Origin: Bacillota bacterium
GTDB lineage: Bacteria; Bacillota; UBA4882; UBA8346
Assembly (NCBI GenBank): GCA_012735315.1
Contig: JAAYHS010000105.1
Location: forward strand, 1-36,283
Direction: 5' to 3'
Length of the DNA: 36,283 nucleotides
Below the pieces are notes generated by a model that saw only the letters and a program-made list of their open reading frames with translations, was not told the origin of the DNA and ran no database searches. Shown piece after piece: positions 10,137 to 19,210 of the stretch (within the stretch, counting starts at the first letter, position 1; every line of letters begins with the position of its first letter). Both the position numbers and the translations under genes were made by a program.

Positions 10137-10163
10137 CAAAAAGCACCCTGATAGAGCGCTTTT
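10137..10163 (-). terminator. Rho-independent terminator downstream of the 72-residue membrane protein gene
   Basis: On the minus strand AAAAGCGC, a nine-base loop and GTGCTTTT form an eight-pair stem with one G-U pair, followed by more T. It lies about 50 bases past the stop of the gene at 10213-10431. Confidence 0.5.
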
Positions 10164-10212
10164 ATTTTCGGTTTAAAACTATTTAGATAAATTTAACATA
10201 ATTTTAGAGTTC

Positions 10213-10431
10213 TTACAAGTCCTCTCCCTTAAAACTTTTGTAAAACTTAACCGGATTACCCTCGTATTTTTCAACCAACAGCAAATGTTTTCTTATGAAA
10301 GGGACCGTCAATAAACCTTGGCACAGAAAAAGAAGTAGGATCAAGTAAATAACCAGTCTAAAACAACTGCGCTCCCGGACCAACAATCGGTAAAAAAGCT
10401 TTTCATACCAACGGTAAGCAGATTTGGCCAC
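10213..10431 (-). CDS. Small single-pass membrane protein, function unknown
   Basis: The 72-residue product starts at GTG behind AAGGATGG. It has a basic N-terminus (residues 1-24, with YRWYEKLFYRLLVRER), one strongly hydrophobic helix at about residues 27-44 (VIYLILLLFLCQGLLTV) and a short charged tail ending FKGEDL. By the positive-inside rule the N-terminus should be cytoplasmic. I do not recognise a family. It has its own terminator and lies between the flavoprotein gene and the HutP-aroH pair on the same strand. The ribosome site and membrane-protein composition support a real gene. Confidence 0.6.
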   Translation of the reverse strand: MAKSAYRWYEKLFYRLLVRERSCFRLVIYLILLLFLCQGLLTVPFIRKHLLLVEKYEGNPVKFYKSFKGEDL

Positions 10432-10536
10432 CGATTACCATCCTTCGCGATTATAATTTTTAAGTTACACTATTAGCCGTTAGCCGTTATCCTTAAATAA
10501 ATTATGACCAAGCGGATCGCGACCGCAAACCGTAAT

Positions 10537-11826
10537 TTAGATTATCCCCAATTGCTGTTTCCGGTTTGCCGGAATCTTACGGGCCGCTTCCAGCCCCGCC
10601 ACATAACCCATTGAAAAAGCGATTTGCAGGTTGTAACCGCCGGTATAAGCATCAACATCCACAACTTCCCCGGCAAAATAGAGTCCTTTAATCAGCTTCG
10701 ACTCCATCGTCTTGGGGTTTAGTTCTTTGGTGTCAACACCGCCCGAGGTTACGATCGCTTCCGTAAAAGAACCGCTCCGCTCAACTACCATCGGTAAACT
10801 TTTCAGCAGCCGGACGAGGCGTAAACGCTCCTTCCTGGTTATTTGATGGACCGGTTTTTGGGGATCGATCCCCGACAATTCAATGATGACCGGAATAATT
10901 TTTCGGGGAAGCAGATCATCGAGAGAGTTTTTATAAAGTTTCCGCGAATATTCCTTAAAATCCCGTTGTACCCTTAAGTCCAATTCCTCAAAGGATAAAG
11001 CCGGTTTTAAATCAATGGTCAAGCCGACCGAGCCCGGTTCTTTAGCGACCAGCGGCGCTATCATACGGCTTAAGCTTAAAACTATCGGACCGGAAACACC
11101 ACCGGCGGTGAACAGCATTTCTCCGAATTCGGCGGCGAGTTTCCGGCCTTCATGCCAGGCGGTGAGGTTAACATTGATCAAGGACAGTCCTTCAAGCTGT
11201 TTAGGCCATTCTTCCTTGGTAACCAAAGGCACTAAAGAAGGAAAACAAGGAACTACCTTATGCCCCGCCTCCTCCGCCCACCGCAAGCCGTCTCCGGTAC
11301 TGCCCGTTCCCGGGTAGGAAAGACCGCCGGTAGCCACAACGACCGCTTCGGCCCGAATCGTCCTTCCGTTTTCACATTCAACGCCGGTAACTTGATTTTT
11401 TTCCCGGTTAAAAGTCAACCCTTTAACCTCAGTGGCGGTTAAAAGATTCACTTTTAACGATTGCAGCCTGCGACAAAAGGCTTCTATGACTTCGCGGGCT
11501 TGATCCGAAACCGGAAAAACCCGGCGGCCCCGTTCTACTTTTAAAGCTACCCCCAGTTCTTCCTGGAAAAACCTGATTACCTGTTCCGGCCCGAAACGAC
11601 GAAAGGCGCTATACAAAAATCGCCCGTTACCGGGGGTATTATTAATCAATTCCTCCAAATCGGCTTGATTGGTTAGATTACAGCGCCCCCCGCCGGTGAT
11701 CCCCAATTTACGCCCCAGTATTTTATTCTTTTCAAGCAGCGTCACTTCAACGCCCGCTTCGGCGGCAATAAGAGCCGCCATCATTCCGGCGGCCCCGCCT
11801 CCGACCACAATCAAATCGGATCTCAA
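10537..11826 (-). CDS. BaiN/HI0933-type NAD(P)/FAD-dependent oxidoreductase
   Basis: The 429-residue flavoprotein belongs to the HI0933 (BaiN) family. It has the N-terminal dinucleotide fold VVGGGAAGMMAALIAAEAG, then LEKNKILGRKLGITGGGRCNLTN, the VVATGGLSYPGTGSTGDG signature in the middle and a C-terminal FAD segment GLYFAGEVVDVDAYTGGYNLQIAFSMG. The family is annotated variously as an aminoacetone oxidase-like enzyme or bile-acid reductase; the true substrate is not established in most organisms. The start is TTG overlapping the stop of the patatin-like gene (TTGA), so the pair is translationally coupled. Confidence 0.92.
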   Translation of the reverse strand: MRSDLIVVGGGAAGMMAALIAAEAGVEVTLLEKNKILGRKLGITGGGRCNLTNQADLEELINNTPGNGRFLYSAFRRFGPEQVIRFFQEELGVALKVERGRRVFPVSDQAREVIEAFCRRLQSLKVNLLTATEVKGLTFNREKNQVTGVECENGRTIRAEAVVVATGGLSYPGTGSTGDGLRWAEEAGHKVVPCFPSLVPLVTKEEWPKQLEGLSLINVNLTAWHEGRKLAAEFGEMLFTAGGVSGPIVLSLSRMIAPLVAKEPGSVGLTIDLKPALSFEELDLRVQRDFKEYSRKLYKNSLDDLLPRKIIPVIIELSGIDPQKPVHQITRKERLRLVRLLKSLPMVVERSGSFTEAIVTSGGVDTKELNPKTMESKLIKGLYFAGEVVDVDAYTGGYNLQIAFSMGYVAGLEAARKIPANRKQQLGII

Positions 11827-12629
11827 CCCACTTGGTTCCTTTCGACGGAATATTTATCGATTAAATCCCGTATTTGAGGCATTGCTTCCTCAGCGGCGTT
11901 TCTGCCGATTTCAATACATTCATCCCCTCTCCCAAAATCCATGACTCCGATATCTCCTAATTTGGGAGTAATCACCAAATCGGCGTCCGGGAGTTGATAA
12001 GCGTCCAACCGGTTTCCCATAATATCCATGACTTTGGAGATTACATCGAACAGATTACGAACCTGATGTTGGGTATGGTCAAATCCGACATTGACGCCGA
12101 TCGTCAAATCCCCTCTCATCATTTTCGCGATTTTTATCGGGACCCCGGCGACCACGGCGCCGTCCACCAATGTTCTTCCATCCAGTTCAACCGGTTTAAA
12201 AACACCGGGTATCGAGATACTGGCCCTTATCGCCGGGGCCAAAGGACCCTTTTTAAAAATAACTTCTTCACCGGTCTCCAAATCGGTGGCCACCGCCCAA
12301 AACTTGATGAAGGCATCTTCAAAACTCTTACCTTTCGTTAGTAATTCAATTAAAGCTTGGATCTTTGCGCCGTCAACCAACCCCAACCTCGGGAATCTGA
12401 TGTCTACTAGATCCTCCCATCCCAGATACTCGACCAGGCGTCCCAAGTAATAAATGTCGGTCTTTACCGCATAAGTGCTTCCAATTAAAGCCCCCATACT
12501 GGTCCCCACAATTCCGGCCACGGTAATTCCGTGTTCCTGAAATACTTGCAAAACGCCAATATGAGCAAATCCTCTGGCGCCCCCTGCGCCGAGGGCTAAG
12601 ATAATCCGGGGAAAATGATTTTTGCGCAT
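11823..12629 (-). CDS. Patatin-like phospholipase family protein (RssA/NTE type)
   Basis: The 268-residue protein has all elements of the bacterial patatin family. They are the oxyanion-hole loop GAGGARGFAHIGVL at residues 14-27, the nucleophile elbow GTSMG with S44, and the DG motif LVDGAVVAGVP with D156, giving the Ser-Asp catalytic dyad. Family members hydrolyse acyl esters of lipids. There is no signal peptide, so it should act in the cytosol or at the inner membrane face. A GAGGTG ribosome site precedes the ATG. Its end overlaps the start of the flavoprotein gene by four bases. Confidence 0.92.
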   Translation of the reverse strand: MRKNHFPRIILALGAGGARGFAHIGVLQVFQEHGITVAGIVGTSMGALIGSTYAVKTDIYYLGRLVEYLGWEDLVDIRFPRLGLVDGAKIQALIELLTKGKSFEDAFIKFWAVATDLETGEEVIFKKGPLAPAIRASISIPGVFKPVELDGRTLVDGAVVAGVPIKIAKMMRGDLTIGVNVGFDHTQHQVRNLFDVISKVMDIMGNRLDAYQLPDADLVITPKLGDIGVMDFGRGDECIEIGRNAAEEAMPQIRDLIDKYSVERNQVG

Positions 12630-12774
12630 CGCGTGACACCTCTTACTTGATAATTACCAATTAAAAAGTAAGATTTCTTTTTAAAATAGATCCTCGGCAA
12701 CCGGTTTCGAGCGTCTACTTCTTAAATTTTATTCGCGATCAACCGTTCTTAACCTTCTAAACGTTATCAAAAGC

Positions 12775-12822
12775 TGAAATTTAAATTCCGGCAAATACTT
12801 GCGCCGGATTTACAAAATTTCA
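12775..12822 (-). terminator. Long imperfect hairpin at the lonB stop codon
   Basis: TGAAATTT ... TTCCGGC at 12775-12792 pairs with GCCGGA ... AAATTTCA at 12803-12822. The core stem is TCCGGC/GCCGGA around a ten-base loop, with outer AAATTT arms. The lonB stop codon lies inside the outer arm. On the minus strand the 3' side is followed by ATTTAAATTT rather than a clean T-run, so termination is plausible but not certain. Confidence 0.45.
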
Positions 12823-14493
12823 AGCAGTAATCAAATGATCGGGATTCCGGAGCGCCACGGCGGCTACTTCTTTTTGGGGTTTGACGACCGCATGCTTGAT
12901 AACATCCTCGATTCGTTCCACGGGAATGATCCGGATTGAGCCTTCATTTTCGAACATTTCCTGCCAATTTTCCTTGGGTATCAACACCTTTTTAGCTCCC
13001 GCCTCTACGGCCGCATTGATTTTGGGAACAATTCCCCCAACCGGCATTACTCCTCCCCGGATCGAGATTTCTCCGGTCATCGCCAATTCATTATCGACCG
13101 GCTCCCCGGTGATCGCCGAATAAATAGCGGTAGCTAGCGTAATCCCGGCCGACGGCCCATCGATGGGAATGCCGCCCGGGAAATTAATATGCAAATCATA
13201 ATCAGCCGGATTAACGTTCAAAAATTTTCTGATAGCGGTCAACACATTTTCAACCGAACCCAGCGCCATGCTTTTACGGCGGATTGTCCGCCCCGCCCGG
13301 CCCATCTCTTCTTCGTCGACCACGCCGGTGGTGGTTACCCGTCCTTTGCCGGGTTCAGCCGGAATGGCGGAGACTTCGACCTGAATCACGGTTCCCATAT
13401 TCGGGCCGAACACGGCGAGTCCGTTAACATACCCCACTTGCGGTTGCGGGGGTATTTTAATGTTGGGCCGGGGCGAATATTGGCTGCTGTGAATCACCCA
13501 TTCAATATCCTTAACCATGATTTTATTTCGTTCCTCGGTTATCGCCAATCCGGCGGTAATTTGAATCAAATTTACCGCATCCCGGCCGTTGGCGGCATAC
13601 TTTGTAATAATATCCAAAACACCCGGCTCACATTCGAAGTTAATCTTACGCATAGCGTTACTGGCGATTAGCCTAACATCATCCGGAGCTAAATTGTTGA
13701 AAAATATTTCAACACAACGGGAACGGATCGCCGGCGGGATCTCTTGAGGAGTCCGAGTCGTGGCGCCGACCAAACGAAAATCCGCGGGAAGTCCGTTTTG
13801 AAAAACATCATGAATATGATGGGGGATATTAGGATCCTCGGAACTGTAATAAGCGCTTTCCAGAAATACCTTCCGGTCTTCCAACACTTTTAAGAGTTTA
13901 TTCATTTGCACCGGGTGCAGTTCCCCGATCTCGTCGATGAACAAAATCCCCCCATGGGCTTTAGTAACGGCGCCGGGTTTCGGCTGAGGTATTCCCGCCA
14001 TTCCCATGGGACCGGCGCCTTGATAAATCGGATCATGGACCGATCCGATTAAGGGGTCGGCGATGCCGCGGTCGTCAAATCTGGCGGTGGTTGCGTCGAT
14101 CTCTACGAATTTGGCGTTTTCTTTAAAAGGTGATATGCTTCGCTTTTTGGCTTCTTCCAAGATAACCCTGGCGGCGGCGGTTTTGCCGACTCCCGGAGGT
14201 CCATAAAGGATTACATGTTGCGGGTTGGGACCGCACAAAGCGGCGCGCATCGCCTTCAAGGCGTCATCCTGTCCGATGATCTCCTCAAAAGAACCGGGCC
14301 GGGTCTTTTCCGACAGCGGTTCGGTTAAAGAAATCCGGCGCAATTTTTGAAGCCTTTCCATTTCCTTGCGGGATTCCCGATCGATCGCAACCTTATTACC
14401 CTGTTGGGAACGGAGTAAATTCCAGAAATATAACCCAATTACAATCGCAAAAAAAAGATTGATCAGCCCGATAATATTGGCAACAAATTCCAT
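12820..14493 (-). CDS. lonB: LonB-type ATP-dependent serine protease
   Basis: The 557-residue protein is the Bacillota LonB type. It has a short N-terminal membrane helix (about residues 5-27, FVANIIGLINLFFAIVIGLY) instead of the LonA N-domain, an AAA+ module with Walker A GPPGVGKTA and Walker B ILFIDEIGEL, and a C-terminal Lon protease domain. The catalytic dyad is visible as S448 in PIDGPSAGITL and K491 in GGIVPK. In B. subtilis lonB lies beside clpX and is expressed in the forespore. The same neighbourhood occurs here, but a terminator separates it from clpX, so it must have its own promoter in 14494-14625. Confidence 0.93.
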   Translation of the reverse strand: MEFVANIIGLINLFFAIVIGLYFWNLLRSQQGNKVAIDRESRKEMERLQKLRRISLTEPLSEKTRPGSFEEIIGQDDALKAMRAALCGPNPQHVILYGPPGVGKTAAARVILEEAKKRSISPFKENAKFVEIDATTARFDDRGIADPLIGSVHDPIYQGAGPMGMAGIPQPKPGAVTKAHGGILFIDEIGELHPVQMNKLLKVLEDRKVFLESAYYSSEDPNIPHHIHDVFQNGLPADFRLVGATTRTPQEIPPAIRSRCVEIFFNNLAPDDVRLIASNAMRKINFECEPGVLDIITKYAANGRDAVNLIQITAGLAITEERNKIMVKDIEWVIHSSQYSPRPNIKIPPQPQVGYVNGLAVFGPNMGTVIQVEVSAIPAEPGKGRVTTTGVVDEEEMGRAGRTIRRKSMALGSVENVLTAIRKFLNVNPADYDLHINFPGGIPIDGPSAGITLATAIYSAITGEPVDNELAMTGEISIRGGVMPVGGIVPKINAAVEAGAKKVLIPKENWQEMFENEGSIRIIPVERIEDVIKHAVVKPQKEVAAVALRNPDHLITA

Positions 14494-14625
14494 CGTCCAA
14501 ACCCCTTTCTCCGGAAATTTACCAATAGTATCTGCTGAAATATCCGAATTTAAACAGTTATTTAAAATATTTCAACTCCAAAAACGCCGAAATTCACGGG
14601 ATGATCCGTCGGCTAAATTACCATA

Positions 14626-14655
14626 CAAAAAGACCCGACGCAATCTCGGGTCTTT
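14626..14655 (-). terminator. Rho-independent terminator downstream of clpX
   Basis: AGACCCGA (14631-14638) and TCGGGTCT (14646-14653) form an eight-pair stem with a seven-base loop. On the minus strand it is followed by a run of T. It lies 27 bases past the clpX stop and separates clpX from lonB. Confidence 0.85.
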
Positions 14656-14681
14656 TAAATCTAATCTCAAATTGATTCTCC

Positions 14682-15947
14682 TTAAGCCGTTTCTTCCTTC
14701 TTTTTCTTCCGGTTTTCCGTGGCAGTCACCAAAATCGGGTCGCCTTTCTCCTCGACCATTTTCTTGGTTACCACACATCGTTTGACATCGGCGCGGGAAG
14801 GCAATTCGTACATCAAATCAAGCAACAAGGATTCGATAATCGATCTTAACCCCCTGGCGCCGGTATTGCGCTTAATAGCCATTTTGGCGATTAGCTCCAA
14901 GGCTTCGGGCTCAAAAGAGAGATCGATCGCATCCAGCTCGAACATTTTTTGAAATTGTTTTACCAAAGCGTTTTTGGGTTCGGTCAAAATTCGGACCAGC
15001 GCTTCTTCATCCAAAGCATCCAAGGCCACTACGATCGGCAACCGGCCCACAAATTCAGGGATCAAACCGTATTTCAACAGGTCTTCCGGCATAATCTGAC
15101 GCAGGATTTCCCCCATGGACTTCTCGGCTTTCGCCTTGATGTCGGCCCCAAATCCCATCGTCTTTTTCCCGGTTCGGGCTTCGATTATTTTTTCAATCCC
15201 GTCGAAAGCTCCGCCACAGATGAATAAGATATTGGTGGTATCGATTTGAATAAACTCTTGATGCGGATGTTTGCGTCCGCCCTGGGGAGGAACCGAGGCG
15301 ATAGTCCCCTCCAGGATCTTCAATAACGCCTGTTGGACTCCTTCCCCCGACACATCCCGAGTAATCGAGGGATTCTCCGATTTACGGGCAATTTTATCGA
15401 CCTCGTCGATATAGATGATTCCTCGCTCAGCCCGTTCAACATCATAATCCGCGGCTTGAATCAGTTTTAAGAGGATATTTTCCACATCTTCGCCCACATA
15501 ACCGGCTTCCGTCAGCGAGGTGGCATCGGCGATGGCGAAGGGAACATTCAATATTTTAGCTAAAGTTTGAGCCAACAAAGTCTTCCCGCAACCGGTCGGA
15601 CCAAGCAGTAAAATATTGCTCTTTTGAAGCTCTACATCTTCAAACCGATCTTCGGCATTGATCCGTTTATAGTGATTATAAACGGCAACCGAAAGGACTT
15701 TCTTGGCGTCCTCCTGGCCGATAACGTACTGATCCAGTATATCCTTGATCTCTTGCGGCTTGGGGTTATTAATCAGATCGAGATTGACCTCTTCATTCAA
15801 CTCTTCATCAATGATCTCGTTGCAAAGTTCAATGCATTCATCGCAGATATAAACCCCGGGACCGGCAATCAATTTCTTTACCTGTTCCTGAGCTTTTCCG
15901 CAAAACGAGCATTTTAACTGGCCCTTTTCGTCTCCGAACTTAAGCAT
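14682..15947 (-). CDS. clpX: ATP-dependent Clp protease ATP-binding subunit ClpX
   Basis: The 421-residue protein is a complete ClpX unfoldase. The N-terminal zinc-binding domain is visible as CSFCGK and CDECIELC (four cysteines). The AAA+ core has Walker A GPTGCGKT, pore loop GYVGED, Walker [11 protein letters not shown] and the RKH loop in [10 protein letters not shown]. The C-terminal domain has [12 protein letters not shown] with the sensor-2 arginine. ClpX recognises tagged proteins, unfolds them and feeds them to ClpP. The ATG has GAGGTGAGATC before it. It follows clpP in the same direction and ends at a strong terminator. Confidence 0.97.
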   Translation of the reverse strand: MLKFGDEKGQLKCSFCGKAQEQVKKLIAGPGVYICDECIELCNEIIDEELNEEVNLDLINNPKPQEIKDILDQYVIGQEDAKKVLSVAVYNHYKRINAEDRFEDVELQKSNILLLGPTGCGKTLLAQTLAKILNVPFAIADATSLTEAGYVGEDVENILLKLIQAADYDVERAERGIIYIDEVDKIARKSENPSITRDVSGEGVQQALLKILEGTIASVPPQGGRKHPHQEFIQIDTTNILFICGGAFDGIEKIIEARTGKKTMGFGADIKAKAEKSMGEILRQIMPEDLLKYGLIPEFVGRLPIVVALDALDEEALVRILTEPKNALVKQFQKMFELDAIDLSFEPEALELIAKMAIKRNTGARGLRSIIESLLLDLMYELPSRADVKRCVVTKKMVEEKGDPILVTATENRKKKKEETA

Positions 15948-15985
15948 GATCTCACCTCATTTCGGAATAATTCCGGGGGCTTCGG

Positions 15986-16573
15986 TCACTTCTTCTTGCT
16001 AAGGAAAATCTCATCAATCAAACCGTAATCCTTAGCTTCAGTGGCGGACATCCAAAAATTGCGATCAACATCCCGTTCGATCCTTTCGATGGGCTGACCG
16101 GTATGTTTGGCGAGAATTTGATTGCCGATCTCGCGCAGTCTTAAAATTTCACGGGCTTGGATATCGATATCAACAGCCTGACCTTCAGCGCCGCCGTGCG
16201 GTTGATGAATCATTACCCGCGAATTCGGCAAAGCGTAACGTTTGCCTTTGGCGCCCGCCGCCAAAAGAATCGCGGCCATACTGGCGGCAATTCCGACGCA
16301 AGTGGTGACCACTTGAGGCCGGATATATTGAATGGTATCGTAAATCGCCAGACCGGAATAGACTACCCCTCCGGGGCTATTGATATACAAGTAAATGTCT
16401 TTTTCCGGATCTTCGCTTTCCAAAAAAAGCATTTGGGCGATGACCAGGTTGGCGACATTATCGTCAATCGGCCCACCCAAAAAAACGATGCGGTCCTTTA
16501 ATAAACGCGAGAAAATATCATAAGCGCGTTCACCGCGGTTAGTCTGTTCAACTACCATTGGCACTAGATTCAA
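15986..16573 (-). CDS. clpP: ATP-dependent Clp protease proteolytic subunit ClpP
   Basis: This is a full-length ClpP. I place the start at TTG 16573 because GGAGG lies eight bases upstream and the resulting [11 protein letters not shown] fits the family. A TTG three codons earlier (16582) touches the ribosome site. With this start the catalytic residues are S98 (GIAASMAA), H123 (MIHQPHGG) and D168, matching usual ClpP numbering. Fourteen subunits form the barrel peptidase that works with ClpX. Trigger factor lies immediately upstream, so tig-clpP-clpX is probably one transcript. Confidence 0.96.
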   Translation of the reverse strand: MNLVPMVVEQTNRGERAYDIFSRLLKDRIVFLGGPIDDNVANLVIAQMLFLESEDPEKDIYLYINSPGGVVYSGLAIYDTIQYIRPQVVTTCVGIAASMAAILLAAGAKGKRYALPNSRVMIHQPHGGAEGQAVDIDIQAREILRLREIGNQILAKHTGQPIERIERDVDRNFWMSATEAKDYGLIDEIFLSKKK

Positions 16574-16591
16574 ACTGATCAACCTCCGGTC

Positions 16592-17899
16592 TTATTTTGC
16601 GGCTTCAATTGCTTTAGTGTTTTCTTTAATAAAGTCGGCTGCTTTTTCCAATAAGATCGCTTGTTTGATTGCGCTTAACTGACCTCTGCTTTCCAAAATT
16701 TCTCTAAGTTTGGCGGGATTTTTGTGTTGGTAACGAACCGCCAGTTCTTGTATTTTTTCAGTCAGTTCCTCTTCGGTAACCTCTAAATTTTCAACTTGGG
16801 CAATCTGGGTCAACACCAAATCGGACTTTACTCTTTTTAAAGCCTCGGGCCGGAAATCTTCCAATACTTCTTCCCTGGTCTTCTTAGTGTACTCCAGATA
16901 TTTTTCCAAAGTCAATCCCTGATAAGCCAGGTTATGTTCAAAACGGTGGAGTAAATCATCCATTTCCCGTTTTACCAGAGTCTCCGGAACGTCGACTTTC
17001 GCGTTTTCAACCGCTTTGTTAACCGCGGCTTGGGCAAAGCTCGTTTCCGCGTCTTGGATGGCCCACTCGGTTAATTTTTTACGTAAATCCTCCTTTAACT
17101 CGTCAATAGTATTAAAATCACCGACGCTTTGAGCAAATTCATCATCAGCGGCCGGGATCTCCTTGACCTTAATCTCTTTCAGCGTTACCTTAAAGGTGGC
17201 CTCTTTACCGGCCAAATCCTCCCGGGGATAATCTTCCGGAAAAGTAACCTTAATATCTTTATCGGTACCGATCTCCATTCCGATTAATTGTTCTTCAAAT
17301 CCGGGGATAAAACTTCCCGAACCTATTTCCAAGCAATAAGCCTGGGCCGCTCCTCCGGAAAAGGGCTGTCCGTCAATATAGCCCTCAAAATCAATAACCG
17401 CAAAATCGCCTTTTTCCAAGTTCTTTTTATCGCTGAGCGTTAATTCGGCATGACGTTCCTGAAGCGCGGCCAATCTTTCCGTAACTTGCTCGTCTTTAAT
17501 TTCAACTTTGGCCTTTTCTATTTCCAACCCTTTATACTGACCCAATTCGACTTCCGGAACCACTTCCACCTTCGCTGTGAATACGAAGGGCTTTCCGGCT
17601 TCAAAAGCCTGTTTTACCTCGAGTTTCGGTTGATCAATCGGTTCTAATTTATAGTCTTCCAAGGCTTTCAAATAACCCTTTGGAACGATAATATCGACTG
17701 CGTCTTCATATAATACTTCCTTGCCGAAATGTTTCTCCAGAATAGCCCGGGGGACGTGTCCCTTACGGAAACCGGGGATGTTGACTTTTTTTACGACCCT
17801 TTTATAACTTTCCGCCAGCGCTTCTTCGACTTCCTCTTCGTTGACGGTTACTTCCAAGGCTACAAAATTCTTGTCTAGCTTTTCCAAGTTAAACTGCAT
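16592..17899 (-). CDS. tig: Trigger factor (ribosome-associated chaperone, peptidyl-prolyl isomerase)
   Basis: The 435-residue protein has the three domains of trigger factor. The N-terminal ribosome-binding domain shows the signature GFRKGHVP at about residues 43-50. An FKBP-type domain follows, with GDFAVIDFEGYIDGQPF and IPGFEEQLIGM at about 165-215. The C-terminal helical chaperone arms run from about 250 to the end. It binds L23 at the exit tunnel and shields nascent chains. The ribosome site is AGGAGGAG. A TATAAT hexamer on the minus strand at 17924-17929 is a possible -10, though its -35 is poor. It heads the tig-clpP-clpX series. Confidence 0.96.
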   Translation of the reverse strand: MQFNLEKLDKNFVALEVTVNEEEVEEALAESYKRVVKKVNIPGFRKGHVPRAILEKHFGKEVLYEDAVDIIVPKGYLKALEDYKLEPIDQPKLEVKQAFEAGKPFVFTAKVEVVPEVELGQYKGLEIEKAKVEIKDEQVTERLAALQERHAELTLSDKKNLEKGDFAVIDFEGYIDGQPFSGGAAQAYCLEIGSGSFIPGFEEQLIGMEIGTDKDIKVTFPEDYPREDLAGKEATFKVTLKEIKVKEIPAADDEFAQSVGDFNTIDELKEDLRKKLTEWAIQDAETSFAQAAVNKAVENAKVDVPETLVKREMDDLLHRFEHNLAYQGLTLEKYLEYTKKTREEVLEDFRPEALKRVKSDLVLTQIAQVENLEVTEEELTEKIQELAVRYQHKNPAKLREILESRGQLSAIKQAILLEKAADFIKENTKAIEAAK

Positions 17900-18200
17900 T
17901 TATGCTCCTCCTGAATCTGTACTATTATATGTTCCCCGTTATGGTTTCTTTCCCCCTAACCAGCATTTCGACAATTCGTGTTGAAATCCTTTTCTTTTTT
18001 AGGCGCGTTTTGAATTAACAGGCTGGTTGGACGCTATTACGCGACTGGCAGAAACCGGGTTGCCTGGCGCAATATGAACTCTAACTCGACCTATTTAACA
18101 AAATAAACCCCATTTTAGGGGTCGAGGCTTCATAAAAATAATATCTTTCTGATAGTTTCTTGTCAATACTAAGTTTGTTAAAATTTTAACCACTTCCCGA
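17900..18200. other. Intergenic region between trigger factor and tRNA-Leu
   Basis: About 300 bases without a recognisable gene. It contains the likely tig promoter near 17924-17929 (TATAAT on the minus strand) and, at its right end, the terminator of the tRNA. A short reading frame over the right part only mirrors the tRNA sequence. I see nothing else. Confidence 0.5.
18101..18122 (-). terminator. Terminator downstream of tRNA-Leu
   Basis: On the minus strand ACCCC, loop TAAAAT and GGGGT are followed by TTATTTTG. The stem has only five pairs but is all GC but one, and lies about 80 bases past the tRNA 3' end. Confidence 0.5.
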
Positions 18201-18282
18201 TGGTGCGAGAGGCGGGACTTGAACCCGCACGGTCTCCCACTAGATCCTAAGTCTAGCGCGTCTGCCGTTCCGCCACTCTCGC
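18201..18282 (-). tRNA. tRNA-Leu, anticodon UAG
   Basis: On the minus strand the acceptor stem GCGAGAG (5' end at 18282) pairs with CTCTCGC followed by A, and CCA is encoded at 18203-18201. The anticodon stem-loop is CTAGA-CTTAGGA-TCTAG, giving anticodon TAG (UAG), which reads CUA and related leucine codons. The T arm is GCGGG-TTCAAGT-CCCGC, and the extended variable arm TGGGAGACCGT is typical of class II leucine tRNAs. It has its own promoter and terminator and appears to be a single-gene unit between purC and tig. Confidence 0.97.
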
Positions 18283-18293
18283 ATCGCATAAAG

Positions 18294-18322
18294 ATTATAG
18301 CAAAGGCATGGTCTTTAGTCAA
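18294..18322 (-). promoter_or_regulatory. Sigma-A promoter of tRNA-Leu
   Basis: On the minus strand, -35 TTGACT (18322-18317), a 17-base spacer and -10 TATAAT (18299-18294). The -10 ends 12 bases before the tRNA 5' end, so transcription would begin a few bases upstream of the mature tRNA. Spacing and hexamers are near consensus, as expected for stable RNA. Confidence 0.75.
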
Positions 18323-18381
18323 GTATGGCGTAGTAGCGGGATATTGCCGCGCTCCGCGGTCTATTGTTTGTGTTGAGAGTC

Positions 18382-19059
18382 TCATGGAAAGTATTTATCT
18401 GATTCCACCGTATGCAACCATTGATCACCTTTATAAACGCGCATACAACCCGACGAAATTTCGTCAATCAGCGCCACTTTGCCGTTGATTCGCCCAAATT
18501 CCAGTTTTATATCATACAAGGTCAATCCTTTGGCGCTTAAATCATCACGGATTATCGTCGTTATCCGCTTGGTCAGGGTTCGCACTTCCTCGTATTCGGA
18601 TAGGCTCATAATACCCAACATATCAAGAGTATCCGGAGTTATCATCGGATCGCCGCGTTCGTCATCCTTAAGGCTGACTTCAATTAAGAAATCCAAGTCC
18701 TGTCCTTCTTTGCAGTAATCGCCATAGCGACGTATGAAGCTGCCTGTGGCTTTAAGCCGGCAGATAATCTCTACTCCTTTGCCGAAAAATGCGGCCGGTC
18801 TGACGGTCATCGTTCCTGCGTCCAAGTCGCTGTCGATATAATGGGTTAAGATGCCGGCGGCATTGATCTTTTCAAAATAATATTTGCTCATCCGCAAAGA
18901 TGCCAGTCCCAATCCTGCGATCGTCGCGCCGACCTTATTTCCGCCCGGATCGAGCCGCCCGTCCTCGTTAACGGTTGCGTCATCTTTAAATTTGAGCAGG
19001 ATGGCGCCGTTTTCCAAAGCGTAAACATCCTTTGTTTTGCCTTTTTTAATCAAATTCAA
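18382..19059 (-). CDS. purC: Phosphoribosylaminoimidazole-succinocarboxamide (SAICAR) synthase
   Basis: The 225-residue protein is PurC, which joins aspartate to CAIR using ATP in purine synthesis. The N-terminal KKGKTKDVYALENG is the ATP-binding lobe. ICRLKATGSFIRRYG, SLKDDERGDPMITPDTLDMLGI and LYDIKLEFGRINGKVALIDEIS follow in the expected order. It starts at TTG with AGGAGGAG six bases upstream. No other pur gene is adjacent: a tRNA lies on one side and a HAD gene on the other, so here purC stands outside a purine operon. I see no purine riboswitch in the 151-base leader. Confidence 0.93.
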   Translation of the reverse strand: MNLIKKGKTKDVYALENGAILLKFKDDATVNEDGRLDPGGNKVGATIAGLGLASLRMSKYYFEKINAAGILTHYIDSDLDAGTMTVRPAAFFGKGVEIICRLKATGSFIRRYGDYCKEGQDLDFLIEVSLKDDERGDPMITPDTLDMLGIMSLSEYEEVRTLTKRITTIIRDDLSAKGLTLYDIKLEFGRINGKVALIDEISSGCMRVYKGDQWLHTVESDKYFP

Positions 19060-19210
19060 TTAATTCTCCTCCTTGATTTACTTTGTTTACTTTATGCTTT
19101 TTAGCTATTTTCCAATAACATCATTATTTTTGTGATCAGCTATCCAAATGCCGCAGTTTTACCTTTAGACCTCCCTTGCTGTTACTGTTGCCAAGACCTT
19201 GTGAGTGCGA

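Noticed and set aside
9008-10524. Eleven-base direct repeat GGATCGCGACC at 9008 and 10514 as possible attachment sites
   Set aside because: There is no integrase, tRNA or insertion-like cargo between them, and the intervening genes are core metabolism; chance similarity around TCGCGA is likelier.
13189-13671. 160-codon plus-strand frame inside lonB
   Set aside because: It is antisense to the conserved protease domain and has no ribosome site or family.
18095-18385. Minus-strand reading frame across the tRNA
   Set aside because: It contains the well-known false peptide produced by translating a leucine tRNA; the tRNA explains the sequence.
19060-19210. Purine riboswitch in the purC leader
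   Set aside because: The region is AT-rich, and I find neither the conserved three-way junction segments nor a terminator next to purC.
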